A stretch of DNA of 64,000 bases, taken from positions 24,385 through 88,384 of the forward strand of contig JBBKVO010000021.1 of assembly GCA_037968475.1 (NCBI GenBank), given 5' to 3'. The stretch is from SB11 sp037968475. Its GTDB lineage: Bacteria; Bacteroidota; Bacteroidia; UBA8524. Shown here piece after piece: positions 34,749 through 43,479 of this stretch; position 1 is the stretch's first letter; every line of letters starts with the position of its first letter. The notes below the pieces were generated by a model. The model saw nothing but the letters and a program-made list of their open reading frames with translations. It had not been told where the DNA came from and searched no databases. A program made the position numbers and the translations under genes.

Positions 34749-37424
34749 ATGTATCGCCTATTTACTAAAAAATACATTTTGCTTGTGCTATATAGCCTTG
34801 TGTGTATTATAAATTTAGTTGCACAAGTTATTGTACTAGATATACCCGACACTATTTGTGCTGATAAGCCCTTACCCATAATTAACAACAGTACAGATGC
34901 CAACTCTCACCATTGGTCTTTTTGTAATAAACCCCCAATTACCACCACTCCCTCCGCTACCAATACAAGTAACTTTAATGGGCAGTTAAATACATCGGTT
35001 ATGTCCACTCCCGTTTTAGACGGCACTAATTATTACTTATTTATTACCAATTATAGTAATAACAGTCTTACAAAGGCAAAATATGGCAGTAGTTTTTTAA
35101 ATACTCCCACAATAACTAACCTTGGCAACTTTTCAAATCAATTACCCTCTAATATCGAGGGAATACAAATTAAAAAAGATAATAACCAATGGATCGGCTT
35201 TTTGGTAGGTTCTAATAGCTTAATCCGTTTAGATTTTGGCAATAGTCTTGACAATACGCCCACATTGACGGATTTAGGCAATATTGGTAGCCTTGCATGG
35301 CCACATGAGCTTTATATTTTTAAACATAATGGTAACTGGTATGGCTTTGCAGCAAACAGAAGCACAAGTTCAGTAACACGTTTAAACTTTGGAAGCTCAT
35401 TGTTAAATACACCTAGCGGTAATACCATTACAAATATTGGTTTAAGTGGGGGAGCTTCGGGTTTGGAACTAGAACAGGATGCTACTGGTAATTTTTATCT
35501 CTTTGTAACATCATTACAAGGTGTAATCTCTAGAATTGAGTTAGGCGGGAACATTATGAATACATCCCCTACTTATTCTACCATAAATGATGCCACCCTA
35601 TCGGGTATATTGAGAGGGCTTATTATTCTGAAAGATTGTAATAACTATGTAGGCTATGCCTGTACTGAAAGCCAAAAATTAGTAAAAATTGACTTTACGG
35701 GTGGTATAAATGGCACTATGACATTTACATCACTAGGTAACATGAGTGGCACCATAAAAAAAGCAAATGATATCAGCAACGCCATAATTGAGGGGGACAA
35801 TGCCTATGCCTTTGTAACCAACACCAATAATACTATTACCCGCTTAATGTTTCCCTTTTGCACGGGAGGTACTAACCAGTTTCCTCCGTCATCTAAAACT
35901 GTACCCGATAGCGTAAGTTATCCTGATAAGGGATGGAACAACATTTATTATACTATAAACTTTGATGATGGCAACCAAAAAGACACCTGTTTTGGGGTCT
36001 ATTCTAAAATTTGTTGCAAAAATTCAGCAAAAATAAAAGGCACATTTTTTATTTGTCAAGGCGACAGTACCCCTATATTTATTGAGTCTGACACTACCTC
36101 GAGTGAAATAACATGGTTTATAGATAATATAGAAGCAACACAATATAAAAACAAAGACACTATTTGGGTTAATAATGAAGGTAAGTATAAAGCCGAAGTA
36201 AAAGTGGGTGATTGTACTTTACAGGATAGCGCAACCGTAAGCTATTATAAATACCAATTAAATCTTGCTAAAAATACCACACTGTGCAGGGATGACAGTA
36301 TTTCTATATACTTAGAATACAACAGTAAACCTAGTGAAATCACATGGTATCTAAACTCTACACCCCTATCCCAACATAAAAATAGAGACACCATTTGGGC
36401 AGATACTATTGGCGTATACTCTGTTGATGCAAAGTTTGGCAGCTGTACTATATCTCGCTCTATTACATTAAATTATAACTATAATCAGTTTGCATTACTA
36501 GGCGATACCACTATTTGCAAAGGTGATAGTACTCCCTTTTATTTACAATACGATAGTATCCCTGATGAAATAGATTGGTCTTTAGATGGTTCCCCTATTG
36601 TAGCTTCAAAAAATAAAGATACACTTTGGGCTAAAGTAAACGGAATTTATAAAGCTACTGCCCGTTATGAAAATTGTTATCCAAGCAGAGCACTTACACT
36701 TAATTACTTTAACCTAAGTATGAATATTATAGGTGATACTATTGTGTGTACTGGTGATTCTGTTTTACTAAGTGCTGATAAGGATTATACAAGTTATAGC
36801 TGGAGCGATGGCAGTACGCAAAAAACCATTTATGCTCATCAAGCCAATACCTATATCTTACAAGTAAAAAGTCAAGAAGGCTGCACACTAACAGATAGTG
36901 TACAAATAATTGAGGTAGTAGGCTCTACCATAAATATACAACCTGATACATTGGTATGTTATCTCGATTTTCCGTTTCAGTATACTATTGATGATTCCTG
37001 TGCCATCTGTTCTTACCTATGGTCTAATAATACTTCAGGTAAAACGATAACTGTTACCGACAGTGGTAAATATATTTTAAAAGTGAGCAGTGTATGCAAA
37101 ACTTTGTATGACACTTTGCACATTGTAAAATACGATTGTAGTGAATGCTTTATACATATACCAAATGCTTTCACTCCTGATGGACATTTCCCAAATGATT
37201 CTTTCGCAATTACTTACGATTGCAGAATAATAGACTGGGAAATGAAGATTTTTGACCGATGGGGCGAGCTGCTAAGGACTATTAACAACCCCGATGAAGG
37301 TTGGGATGGCTATTATAAGGGTGAAAAAGCCCCTGAAGGGGTGTATATGTACTTGATCAATTTTTTTGGGGGAGGGAAACGAATTAATAAAGCTGGCACG
37401 TTTCTTTTGCTTAACCTTAATTGA
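34749..37424 (+). CDS. Secreted propeller/Ig-like repeat protein with type B T9SS domain
   Basis: 891 residues from the ATG at 34749 (an in-frame TTG lies three codons earlier). A signal peptide (ILLVLYSLVCIINLVAQ) is followed by about six ~45-residue repeats with FGSSLLNTPT.TNLGN motifs that look like beta-propeller blades (residues ~60-380). Then come about four Ig-like repeats each with C.GDS (ICQGDST, CRDDS, ICKGDST, VCTGDSV), and a gliding-type C-terminal domain (NAFTPDGHFPND, IFDRWGELL, WDGYYKG, GTFLLLNLN). It should be exported by the type IX system to the surface. The ligand is unknown. Confidence 0.87.
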   Translation: MYRLFTKKYILLVLYSLVCIINLVAQVIVLDIPDTICADKPLPIINNSTDANSHHWSFCNKPPITTTPSATNTSNFNGQLNTSVMSTPVLDGTNYYLFITNYSNNSLTKAKYGSSFLNTPTITNLGNFSNQLPSNIEGIQIKKDNNQWIGFLVGSNSLIRLDFGNSLDNTPTLTDLGNIGSLAWPHELYIFKHNGNWYGFAANRSTSSVTRLNFGSSLLNTPSGNTITNIGLSGGASGLELEQDATGNFYLFVTSLQGVISRIELGGNIMNTSPTYSTINDATLSGILRGLIILKDCNNYVGYACTESQKLVKIDFTGGINGTMTFTSLGNMSGTIKKANDISNAIIEGDNAYAFVTNTNNTITRLMFPFCTGGTNQFPPSSKTVPDSVSYPDKGWNNIYYTINFDDGNQKDTCFGVYSKICCKNSAKIKGTFFICQGDSTPIFIESDTTSSEITWFIDNIEATQYKNKDTIWVNNEGKYKAEVKVGDCTLQDSATVSYYKYQLNLAKNTTLCRDDSISIYLEYNSKPSEITWYLNSTPLSQHKNRDTIWADTIGVYSVDAKFGSCTISRSITLNYNYNQFALLGDTTICKGDSTPFYLQYDSIPDEIDWSLDGSPIVASKNKDTLWAKVNGIYKATARYENCYPSRALTLNYFNLSMNIIGDTIVCTGDSVLLSADKDYTSYSWSDGSTQKTIYAHQANTYILQVKSQEGCTLTDSVQIIEVVGSTINIQPDTLVCYLDFPFQYTIDDSCAICSYLWSNNTSGKTITVTDSGKYILKVSSVCKTLYDTLHIVKYDCSECFIHIPNAFTPDGHFPNDSFAITYDCRIIDWEMKIFDRWGELLRTINNPDEGWDGYYKGEKAPEGVYMYLINFFGGGKRINKAGTFLLLNLN

Positions 37425-37428
37425 AAAA

Positions 37429-37462
37429 CAAACCCCACTAGTTAAAATACAAGTAGGGTTTA
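37429..37462. terminator. Bidirectional terminator between the propeller gene and ftcD
   Basis: AAACCCCACT and AGTAGGGTTT form a hairpin with one mismatch. T-rich sequence follows on the plus side and A/T-rich on the minus side. The two genes converge here. Confidence 0.6.
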
Positions 37463-37477
37463 TTTTTAATAATTATT

Positions 37478-39163
37478 TTATTTAATAGCAGCTTCTACTT
37501 TAGCTATTAATTCATCAGCTTTGGTATGGTTGGTTGCCAATAGCACTTGTGCACGGTTTTTAATATCATCCGCAAAGGCACGGTCTTTCAGTCCCTGTGC
37601 GTTTACCAAAACATTAAAGTATGCACCGCGTACGGCTGTTTTAATGCACAATACACCCACCCCTGCATCGGTTATACTATTGGGGTTGCCTTTTTCTATC
37701 ATTTGCTCTAAAAGCACCAAACCGCTGTACGCTAGTTCCATTACTTTGTAGGGCACATCACAAGCATACTTTGTAGCATCTTCAATGGCTTGTGCACGGG
37801 CTTTCTTTTCCTCGTCAGTTCCTTTGGGTAAGCCAAACGATTCCATAATACGGTTAAAAGCGCGTGTATCTTCATCAACAGCAGCAATAAGCGATTTTTT
37901 AAGCTCTTGTCCGTTTATAGCCCACTCTGAAAAGAAGTCTTTTCTATCCTCCCAGCCGCGTTTGCCCGCGCTAAGGTTGGCTACCATTGTACCCAATGCC
38001 ATACCTAACGAGGCTACATAAGCAGCTATCGAACCACCACCTGGGGCAGGACTTTCGCTGGCCGTTTCGTTGGCAAACTCTTTTAGGGTCATGTTCACCA
38101 ATCTTTCGTCAGTACTATTGCGTAGCTTATATTCTATTATTTTATCTTGTGGATTAAACGCGCCCAACTCATCCAAACCCATCGATTTAACAGCTATAAA
38201 AATCAGTTCTTCTTCGCTTACGCCTTCGCTACGGCCTTGTTTGTTTAGGAAATAGCGACCTGCATCCAACATGGCTTTTAGAGGAATAAGTCCCACCAAT
38301 TCTGAACCTGTAACCCTTACGCCACGCTCGGTGGCTTTGCGGCATACCTCGTCAAAGGCAATATGCACAGGGGTAACATTCATATTGGTTAGGTTCATGC
38401 TTATTTGCGCCACAGCATACTCTTCTATATACCAACCAATGGCTTTTACCGATTTTAGTGTACCCGCCTCGCGCACCGCTTCGCCGCTTTCATCAGTAAC
38501 TAACTCACCCAATACAGGATGTCCGATACGTTTTACACGACCTGCCTCGCGCACATCAAAGGCTATTGAGTTAGCTATACGGGTACTTTTTGTATTTAGG
38601 TTTACGTTGTAGGCAATCAAAAAATCACGACCACCAATAACGGTTGCTCCGCGTTTAGCATCAAATACAGCGGGGCCAAAATCGGGTTTCCACTCGGGTA
38701 ATTTTATCTTATCAAAAAAACCTTCGTATTCGCCACCACGAATAACTGATAGGTTACTGCGTTTTTTATTGGGTTGTGCTTCTTCGTATAGGTATATGGG
38801 CAGATTTAGCTCCTCTCCTACCCTTTTTGCTAGTTTTTGGGCATACTGGGCGGTTTCTTCCATGCTAATGCCGGCAACGGGTATTAATGGGCATACGTCG
38901 GTAGCTCCCATACGTGGGTGCTCGCCTGTATGTTTGCTCATATCTATTACCTCGCCTGCTTTTTTAATGGCTTGGTAAGCCGCTTCTATTACAGCCTCGG
39001 GCTCACCTACAAAGGTAACTACGGTGCGATTGGTAGCCTTGCCGGGGTCTACATCCAACAGTTTCACTCCCTCAACGGCTTCTATAACATCGGTAATTTG
39101 TTTTATAACGGCCATATCGCGCCCTTCGCTAAAATTGGGCACACACTCAATAATTTTTTGCAT
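37478..39163 (-). CDS. ftcD: Bifunctional glutamate formimidoyltransferase / formimidoyl-THF cyclodeaminase
   Basis: 561 residues containing both halves. Residues 1-330 are the formimidoyltransferase (IIECVPNFSEGRD, HTGEHPRMGATDVCPLIPV, VRVTGSELVGLIP). Residues ~355-560 are the cyclodeaminase (SPAPGGGSIAAYVASLGMAL). The protein transfers the formimino group from formiminoglutamate to tetrahydrofolate and then releases ammonia, in histidine degradation. No other hut gene is nearby. A TATTTTTG promoter box precedes it. Confidence 0.95.
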   Translation of the reverse strand: MQKIIECVPNFSEGRDMAVIKQITDVIEAVEGVKLLDVDPGKATNRTVVTFVGEPEAVIEAAYQAIKKAGEVIDMSKHTGEHPRMGATDVCPLIPVAGISMEETAQYAQKLAKRVGEELNLPIYLYEEAQPNKKRSNLSVIRGGEYEGFFDKIKLPEWKPDFGPAVFDAKRGATVIGGRDFLIAYNVNLNTKSTRIANSIAFDVREAGRVKRIGHPVLGELVTDESGEAVREAGTLKSVKAIGWYIEEYAVAQISMNLTNMNVTPVHIAFDEVCRKATERGVRVTGSELVGLIPLKAMLDAGRYFLNKQGRSEGVSEEELIFIAVKSMGLDELGAFNPQDKIIEYKLRNSTDERLVNMTLKEFANETASESPAPGGGSIAAYVASLGMALGTMVANLSAGKRGWEDRKDFFSEWAINGQELKKSLIAAVDEDTRAFNRIMESFGLPKGTDEEKKARAQAIEDATKYACDVPYKVMELAYSGLVLLEQMIEKGNPNSITDAGVGVLCIKTAVRGAYFNVLVNAQGLKDRAFADDIKNRAQVLLATNHTKADELIAKVEAAIK

Positions 39164-39180
39164 GGTGTTTTATTTTGCCG

Positions 39181-39188
39181 CAAAAATA
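39181..39188 (-). promoter_or_regulatory. -7 box of ftcD
   Basis: The minus strand reads TATTTTTG, matching TAnnTTTG, 17 bases before the ATG. Confidence 0.55.
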
Positions 39189-39302
39189 GGGGGTTATGTG
39201 GTGATATAAAAATGGTGGACTTGATAAATGAATGTGCTAATGTGCCAATATGTAAATGTGCTAATTTATTTATCTGATAGATTTTTTTACACTACGATAA
39301 TC

Positions 39303-39350
39303 GAAGCGGACGCTTCTATTTTTTTAGTACGAGAGGACTCTCGCACAAGC
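39303..39350. repeat. Two-hairpin repeat, left copy
   Basis: GAAGCGGACGCTTC, spacer TATTTTTTTAGTAC, GAGAGGACTCTC, GCACAAGC. Both hairpins have a GGA loop. It is matched by a copy exactly 540 bases to the right. Confidence 0.85.
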
Positions 39351-39382
39351 AGATATATTGGTAATGTGTTATTTTTGTTTTG

Positions 39383-39832
39383 ATGACAAGAGATAAAATA
39401 GAAGATGTCTTTAATATCTTTCACGATGGAAGTATTGAAGAAGAATATGAGTTTAAAAATAATACATTACTTTTAAAAATAAGCTGTTTGTATTTAGCTG
39501 AGCTGGTAAACAAAGACTTTGAATATTTTTATATTAAGCTTTCAAACTTAAAAACATTCAGTTTAAAACCTTGGCATCGTAGCCTTGATACAAAGGCAAT
39601 CTCAAATATTTCAGAAATACTAAATTTTCAATTAGAAATAATATCTTGCGAAATTGAAAATAATATTTTCAATATCACTTGTTTATCTAATTATATAGAA
39701 GATAATGGGGGCGGAAATTTATTGATAGATGCCGACACTATAAATGTTTATGACGAGACTAAAAAGGAGATAACATTATCATACCTAATTTCTATTAGTA
39801 AAAATTACTGGGACAAGCTAAGCTCAAGATAA
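39383..39832 (+). CDS. Hypothetical protein between direct repeats
   Basis: 149 residues from the ATG at 39383; a TTG one codon upstream is the other option. The protein is acidic, soluble and rich in Ile/Asn, starts MTRDKIEDVFNIF and has no signal peptide. I recognise no family. Small acidic proteins of this kind include immunity proteins, but there is no toxin beside it. It is strikingly AT-rich and is framed by two direct copies of a two-hairpin repeat, which suggests it came in as a cassette. Confidence 0.65.
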   Translation: MTRDKIEDVFNIFHDGSIEEEYEFKNNTLLLKISCLYLAELVNKDFEYFYIKLSNLKTFSLKPWHRSLDTKAISNISEILNFQLEIISCEIENNIFNITCLSNYIEDNGGGNLLIDADTINVYDETKKEITLSYLISISKNYWDKLSSR

Positions 39833-39842
39833 TAATAGCTTT

Positions 39843-39890
39843 TAAGCGGACGCTTCTATTTTATCAGTACGAGAGGACGCTCGCACTAGC
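39843..39890. repeat. Two-hairpin repeat, right copy
   Basis: AAGCGGACGCTT, spacer CTATTTTATCAGTAC, GAGAGGACGCTC, GCACTAGC. Nearly identical to the left copy at 39303 and in the same orientation. Confidence 0.85.
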
Positions 39891-39903
39891 TTAAAGTTAT
39901 TTA

Positions 39904-40314
39904 TTAATCTCTTGACGGGCAATCTTCGCCCTCAATATCAATAGGTGCTTCTATCCCTTCCAGTATTCTAGCTCGGTGCTGCAATCCCCAGTTTTCAAGG
40001 GCACGTATTACTTTGCCCAGCGTGTGGCCATAATCAGTCATTTTATATTCCACCGTTACGGGTGTGGTAGGGTATACTGTGCGCTCTACCAATTGGTTTA
40101 TCTCAAGGTCTTTCAACTCTTTTGATAACATTTTAGAGGTTATGGCTCCAATATTACGCTGTATTTCCATAAAGCGTAATGCTTTTCCGCTTCTTAGCAA
40201 CTCAAACAATATGGGTAGTTTCCATTTCCCTCCCACTATCTCAAGGGTGTCAGTTATGGGTAGCATGTGCGCTTTGCAGGCACTTGCACTGTGTTTTATC
40301 TCGGTTTCTTGCAT
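39904..40314 (-). CDS. HxlR family winged-helix regulator
   Basis: 136 residues. The HxlR winged-helix core is clear: DTLEIVGGKWKLPILFELL, RFMEIQRNIGAITSKMLSKE, LKDLEINQLVERTVYPTTPV, VEYKMTDYGHTL. A cysteine at position 13, just before the helix-turn-helix, could be redox active, as in related regulators. It diverges from a DoxX gene, and the intergenic region holds paired palindromes over its own -7 box, so it probably represses both genes under thiol or electrophile stress. That link is inference. Confidence 0.9.
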   Translation of the reverse strand: MQETEIKHSASACKAHMLPITDTLEIVGGKWKLPILFELLRSGKALRFMEIQRNIGAITSKMLSKELKDLEINQLVERTVYPTTPVTVEYKMTDYGHTLGKVIRALENWGLQHRARILEGIEAPIDIEGEDCPSRD

Positions 40315-40335
40315 GGTTTAAACCGCTATACTTTA

Positions 40336-40367
40336 GTATATCACTATACAAAGGTATATCAGTATAC
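40336..40367. promoter_or_regulatory. Tandem operator between hxlR and doxX genes
   Basis: GTATATCACTATAC (40336-40349) and GTATATCAGTATAC (40354-40367) are two 14-base palindromes spaced 18 bases apart. Between and within them, on the minus strand, is a TACCTTTG -7 box (40349-40356) for the hxlR gene. The spacing and symmetry fit two dimers binding on one face of DNA and blocking the promoter. Confidence 0.7.
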
Positions 40368-40426
40368 TTTATATACCAAATAGACTGACCTTTGTTGCTG
40401 AATTTTAAACCTAAAAAAATAATAAC

Positions 40427-40804
40427 ATGAAAAAAGTAATTGTAATAGCCCGTATACTTATGGGTGCAATGTTCACTCTGTTTTCTTTAATGTACTTTCT
40501 AAATCTAATGCCCGCCCAAGAATTAAACGGTGCAGCAGGCACGTTTATGACGGGACTTTTTAGCTCTGGTTATATGCTTACTTTAGTAAAAGCTATTGAG
40601 CTTATTTGTGGTATTGCATTGCTTACAGGCCAATTTACTGCCTTGGCAAATGTGATACTATTTCCTATCACCCTAAATATCTTTTTATTCCATGCCTTTT
40701 TAGAGCCTAGCAGCGTAGCAATATCTATACTTTTATTAGCACTAAGTCTTTTCCTAGCTTATGCTTATAAAGAAAAATATACTTTGCTTCTTGCCCGTAA
40801 ATAA
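40427..40804 (+). CDS. DoxX family membrane protein
   Basis: 125 residues with four membrane helices (about 5-25, 47-65, 75-92, 97-115). GAMFTLFSLMYFLN, YMLTLVKAIELICGIALLTG and FHAFLEP match the DoxX/DUF4870-like pattern. DoxX-type proteins are inner-membrane subunits linked to quinone or thiol stress in several bacteria. The divergent HxlR regulator supports a stress role. A strong bidirectional terminator follows. Confidence 0.8.
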   Translation: MKKVIVIARILMGAMFTLFSLMYFLNLMPAQELNGAAGTFMTGLFSSGYMLTLVKAIELICGIALLTGQFTALANVILFPITLNIFLFHAFLEPSSVAISILLLALSLFLAYAYKEKYTLLLARK

Positions 40805-40814
40805 AGCTACCCAT

Positions 40815-40860
40815 AAACAGAAAGCCCCTGTTTAGCTTGCTAAACAGGGGCTTTCTGTTT
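40815..40860. terminator. Bidirectional terminator between doxX and the accessory gldM
   Basis: AAACAGAAAGCCCCTGTTTAG pairs perfectly with its complement across a two-base loop (22-pair stem). It ends both the doxX transcript and, in the opposite direction, the accessory gldMN operon whose last stop is 16 bases away. Confidence 0.88.
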
Positions 40861-40875
40861 ATCACTAATCGTTAC

Positions 40876-42402
40876 TTATCTTATGGTATAGGCTATATCC
40901 AAATCTTTATCAACTACACCTAGAGGGCCAGTTACTTTAAAGTTTTTAAGTATTATCAAATCTCCTGCTTTTGCTTTACCAATTGCATCTTTAATTTCTT
41001 GAGAAATTTGCGATCCATTAACAGTAAAAGGCCCCTGCACTTCGCCACGTACTGTTACTAAACATTGGTAGCTGTTAACCGTGTATCTCACTCCCTCAAA
41101 GCCAATATCGTATTTTGGTGAAGCATAAACACGGGTTTGGGCTAAGTAAGCTGCTTTGGTATTTATTTGCTTGCGTAGTGCGCCAAGTGTAGCCTCAGGG
41201 TCGGGTATTTTTTTTGCTCTAAGCGTATAACGCCCAAAACTTTTTAGTGTACCATCGTCTTTACGTTCAGAAATATTAATAAAAACATCACCGGGTGCAT
41301 TTGCTGTTACTTCATACTGGTTATCGCGTATTTTTTTAAGAGTACCATTGGTAATTGTTGCCACTACTTTATCGGTAGGCACACCGGGTACAGAAAGCGA
41401 TACAGGATTTTTTAAACCCACATACACAATATTCATTTTATCGGCCGATACGGCAGCGAAACCATTAAATACATTGTAGGTGGTTGTAAAAGGGTATTCA
41501 TCTATTCCATCCCTATCTTTAACACGTATAATTCCCTTTACAATATGTTCGCCTTGTGTTGTGGTAGGCAGTGTATACTGAAACTTTCCGCTTTTATGCT
41601 CGTAGGTTTTACCGTCAATCACAATTTCGGCGGCCTGTTCAGTATCAAATGCTGATAGCATTATATCGGCTTCAAACTTCTCGCCCACCATTACACTTTT
41701 TGATTTTGGAACAATGCTGGCCACCAAACTATTTACGGGTATTGTACCATCACCCACTTTGCCATATAATATATTAAGTACATCGGCATAGGTGTTTTTG
41801 CCATCGTTTTGTAGTTTGGTAAGGGTTGCCATAACTGCCGCAATGGGTACACTTTCAAAAGTTAGATTCTCCCACTTTTTATTATCCTCATCAAGCGCAA
41901 ACATATCCGTTTTTATCTTATTTCTATCTTCGGCAGGTACAAGGGCAATCAGCTTATCTCTAGTTTCATTAATTTTCTGTTTCAACTCACTAGCCTTGCC
42001 TTTGTTCAACATCAAATTAGCTTGCTTTTCAGTATTATCACTAAACTTCATCTCAGTGGCTTTTCCATTATCATCAATGGTTCTTCCACCTGAAACAGCT
42101 TCAAGCTCTTTTTTAAGGTCTTCAATATACTTCACATAAGCTTCAGTAATTTCTTTCCCTTCAAGGGCTTTCTCATTCCATTGTTTAGTTTTTGCGGGCT
42201 GAGTTACCATCAACTTTGTAAAGTTGCTGAGTATAAAATTATTTTTGGCATCAATGTTAGTTCCTGTCTTTTCAAGGCTAACCTCCATTGTATAAAAGGC
42301 TTTTAATACTTCAGCCGATACGTTTAAGGCCAATATGGCCAACAACACCAGATACATCATGTTAATCATTTTCTGGCGTATGCTTAGTTTTCCTGTTGCC
42401 AT
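40876..42402 (-). CDS. Second full-length GldM (accessory operon)
   Basis: 508 residues, the usual GldM length. The N-terminus carries the single membrane helix (RQKMINMMYLVLLAILALNV) with conserved Arg9, which in GldM pairs with GldL in the proton-driven motor. Periplasmic domains follow: helical D1 (about 40-220) and beta domains with VASIVPKSKSVMVGEKFEAD and IVYVGLKNPVSLSVPGVP. It is a paralogue of the GldM at 45977, clearly diverged. There is no second gldL nearby, so it must use the shared GldL or work without it. Last gene of the accessory unit. Confidence 0.92.
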   Translation of the reverse strand: MATGKLSIRQKMINMMYLVLLAILALNVSAEVLKAFYTMEVSLEKTGTNIDAKNNFILSNFTKLMVTQPAKTKQWNEKALEGKEITEAYVKYIEDLKKELEAVSGGRTIDDNGKATEMKFSDNTEKQANLMLNKGKASELKQKINETRDKLIALVPAEDRNKIKTDMFALDEDNKKWENLTFESVPIAAVMATLTKLQNDGKNTYADVLNILYGKVGDGTIPVNSLVASIVPKSKSVMVGEKFEADIMLSAFDTEQAAEIVIDGKTYEHKSGKFQYTLPTTTQGEHIVKGIIRVKDRDGIDEYPFTTTYNVFNGFAAVSADKMNIVYVGLKNPVSLSVPGVPTDKVVATITNGTLKKIRDNQYEVTANAPGDVFINISERKDDGTLKSFGRYTLRAKKIPDPEATLGALRKQINTKAAYLAQTRVYASPKYDIGFEGVRYTVNSYQCLVTVRGEVQGPFTVNGSQISQEIKDAIGKAKAGDLIILKNFKVTGPLGVVDKDLDIAYTIR

Positions 42403-42544
42403 GGTTTTAAGGGGGTTAAAGTGATTATTGGTTAGTAGTTTTCTTTGTTTTTAGGATATAGATATCCCGTACAGGTAATTATCACTACCTGTTAGTGTAC
42501 TATTGGTTATATTTTTATATTATTTTATTTTAGAGAATATTTGA

Positions 42545-43351
42545 TTAAAACTCCCACAAATCGTGTTCGGTTTCAAATAGCTTTTGTTTCATCTTTTCTG
42601 CTTGTAGAAGGGCGGCAGTGTTATTATCCGCAAACTCTTCCATAGCACCAATGGGCAAATCGTATACGTTGGGATATTTAACTATATAACTGCTAAATAA
42701 TCGGGCATTAAAAAAATGGTCGAACGAAATACTGGCAGCCTCGTTGTGGGGGTTTAAAATTTGGTTTTGTGCCAAGGCAGGGCGCAGGTCATCGTATTTT
42801 ACCCAAAACACTGGCGTTTCCGGCAATTCTAAGCCCCCAACAATAGGCCTATACATTAAAGCCAAGCCAATAATACGGGGTATCATTCGGCTTTGCTCAC
42901 TATCAAAATACCACTGCTCTACCACCTTCCACTTAACAGCTTTCTCTATATCCAAAGGATCACATATAAATGTATCACAAACGCTCTCGTAATCATCAGA
43001 GCACGGAATTTCAACATTATAACAATATTCACCGATATGCACAATTGCAGTATCTGGGATAGCCTCTGTAAATTGATTATTTCTATATGCAGGCACTTGC
43101 CCAGTTAATACAGAATTGTACATAATATTTCGTAATGGATTTTGCGGCCAATTAAGTGCAAGATTCTGCTTTTCTCTTGTATCAATAATACGTTCCACTG
43201 TCCATTGGAAAGCAATATCAGCTTGTCGAAGAGGCTCAAAAGCAACGGGAGTAGCTGTCATATCACGTGGAGGTGTATTAAATTGCGCGTTGGCAACAAA
43301 GCATAGGGGTAACAGCAAAACCCATAGCTGGTTTTTAATAAATTTAGGCAT
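42545..43351 (-). CDS. Second GldN with a four-cysteine insert (accessory operon)
   Basis: 268 residues with a signal peptide (cleaved near ANAQ). The GldN pattern is complete: DIAFQWTVERIIDTREKQNL, QNPLRNIMYNSVL, GLELPETPVFWVKYDDLRP, and a closing ETEHDLWEF that matches the other GldN. It differs from that copy by a cysteine-rich segment at residues 110-130 (Cys110, 117, 125, 130), which could form two disulfides in the periplasm. GldN forms outer-membrane-associated rings with GldK. Flavobacterium has a GldN paralogue, GldO, but without this setting. Confidence 0.92.
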   Translation of the reverse strand: MPKFIKNQLWVLLLPLCFVANAQFNTPPRDMTATPVAFEPLRQADIAFQWTVERIIDTREKQNLALNWPQNPLRNIMYNSVLTGQVPAYRNNQFTEAIPDTAIVHIGEYCYNVEIPCSDDYESVCDTFICDPLDIEKAVKWKVVEQWYFDSEQSRMIPRIIGLALMYRPIVGGLELPETPVFWVKYDDLRPALAQNQILNPHNEAASISFDHFFNARLFSSYIVKYPNVYDLPIGAMEEFADNNTAALLQAEKMKQKLFETEHDLWEF

Positions 43352-43479
43352 AACAATAATATTTGGTTAGTATTTAAAGAAGCATAACCGAGGGCGTTTA
43401 GTATATAAACGCATTATTGTATTGCCTTATTATTTATTATTATGTTTTGAGAGGATGTTTTCGACGAACGTAAACACTA

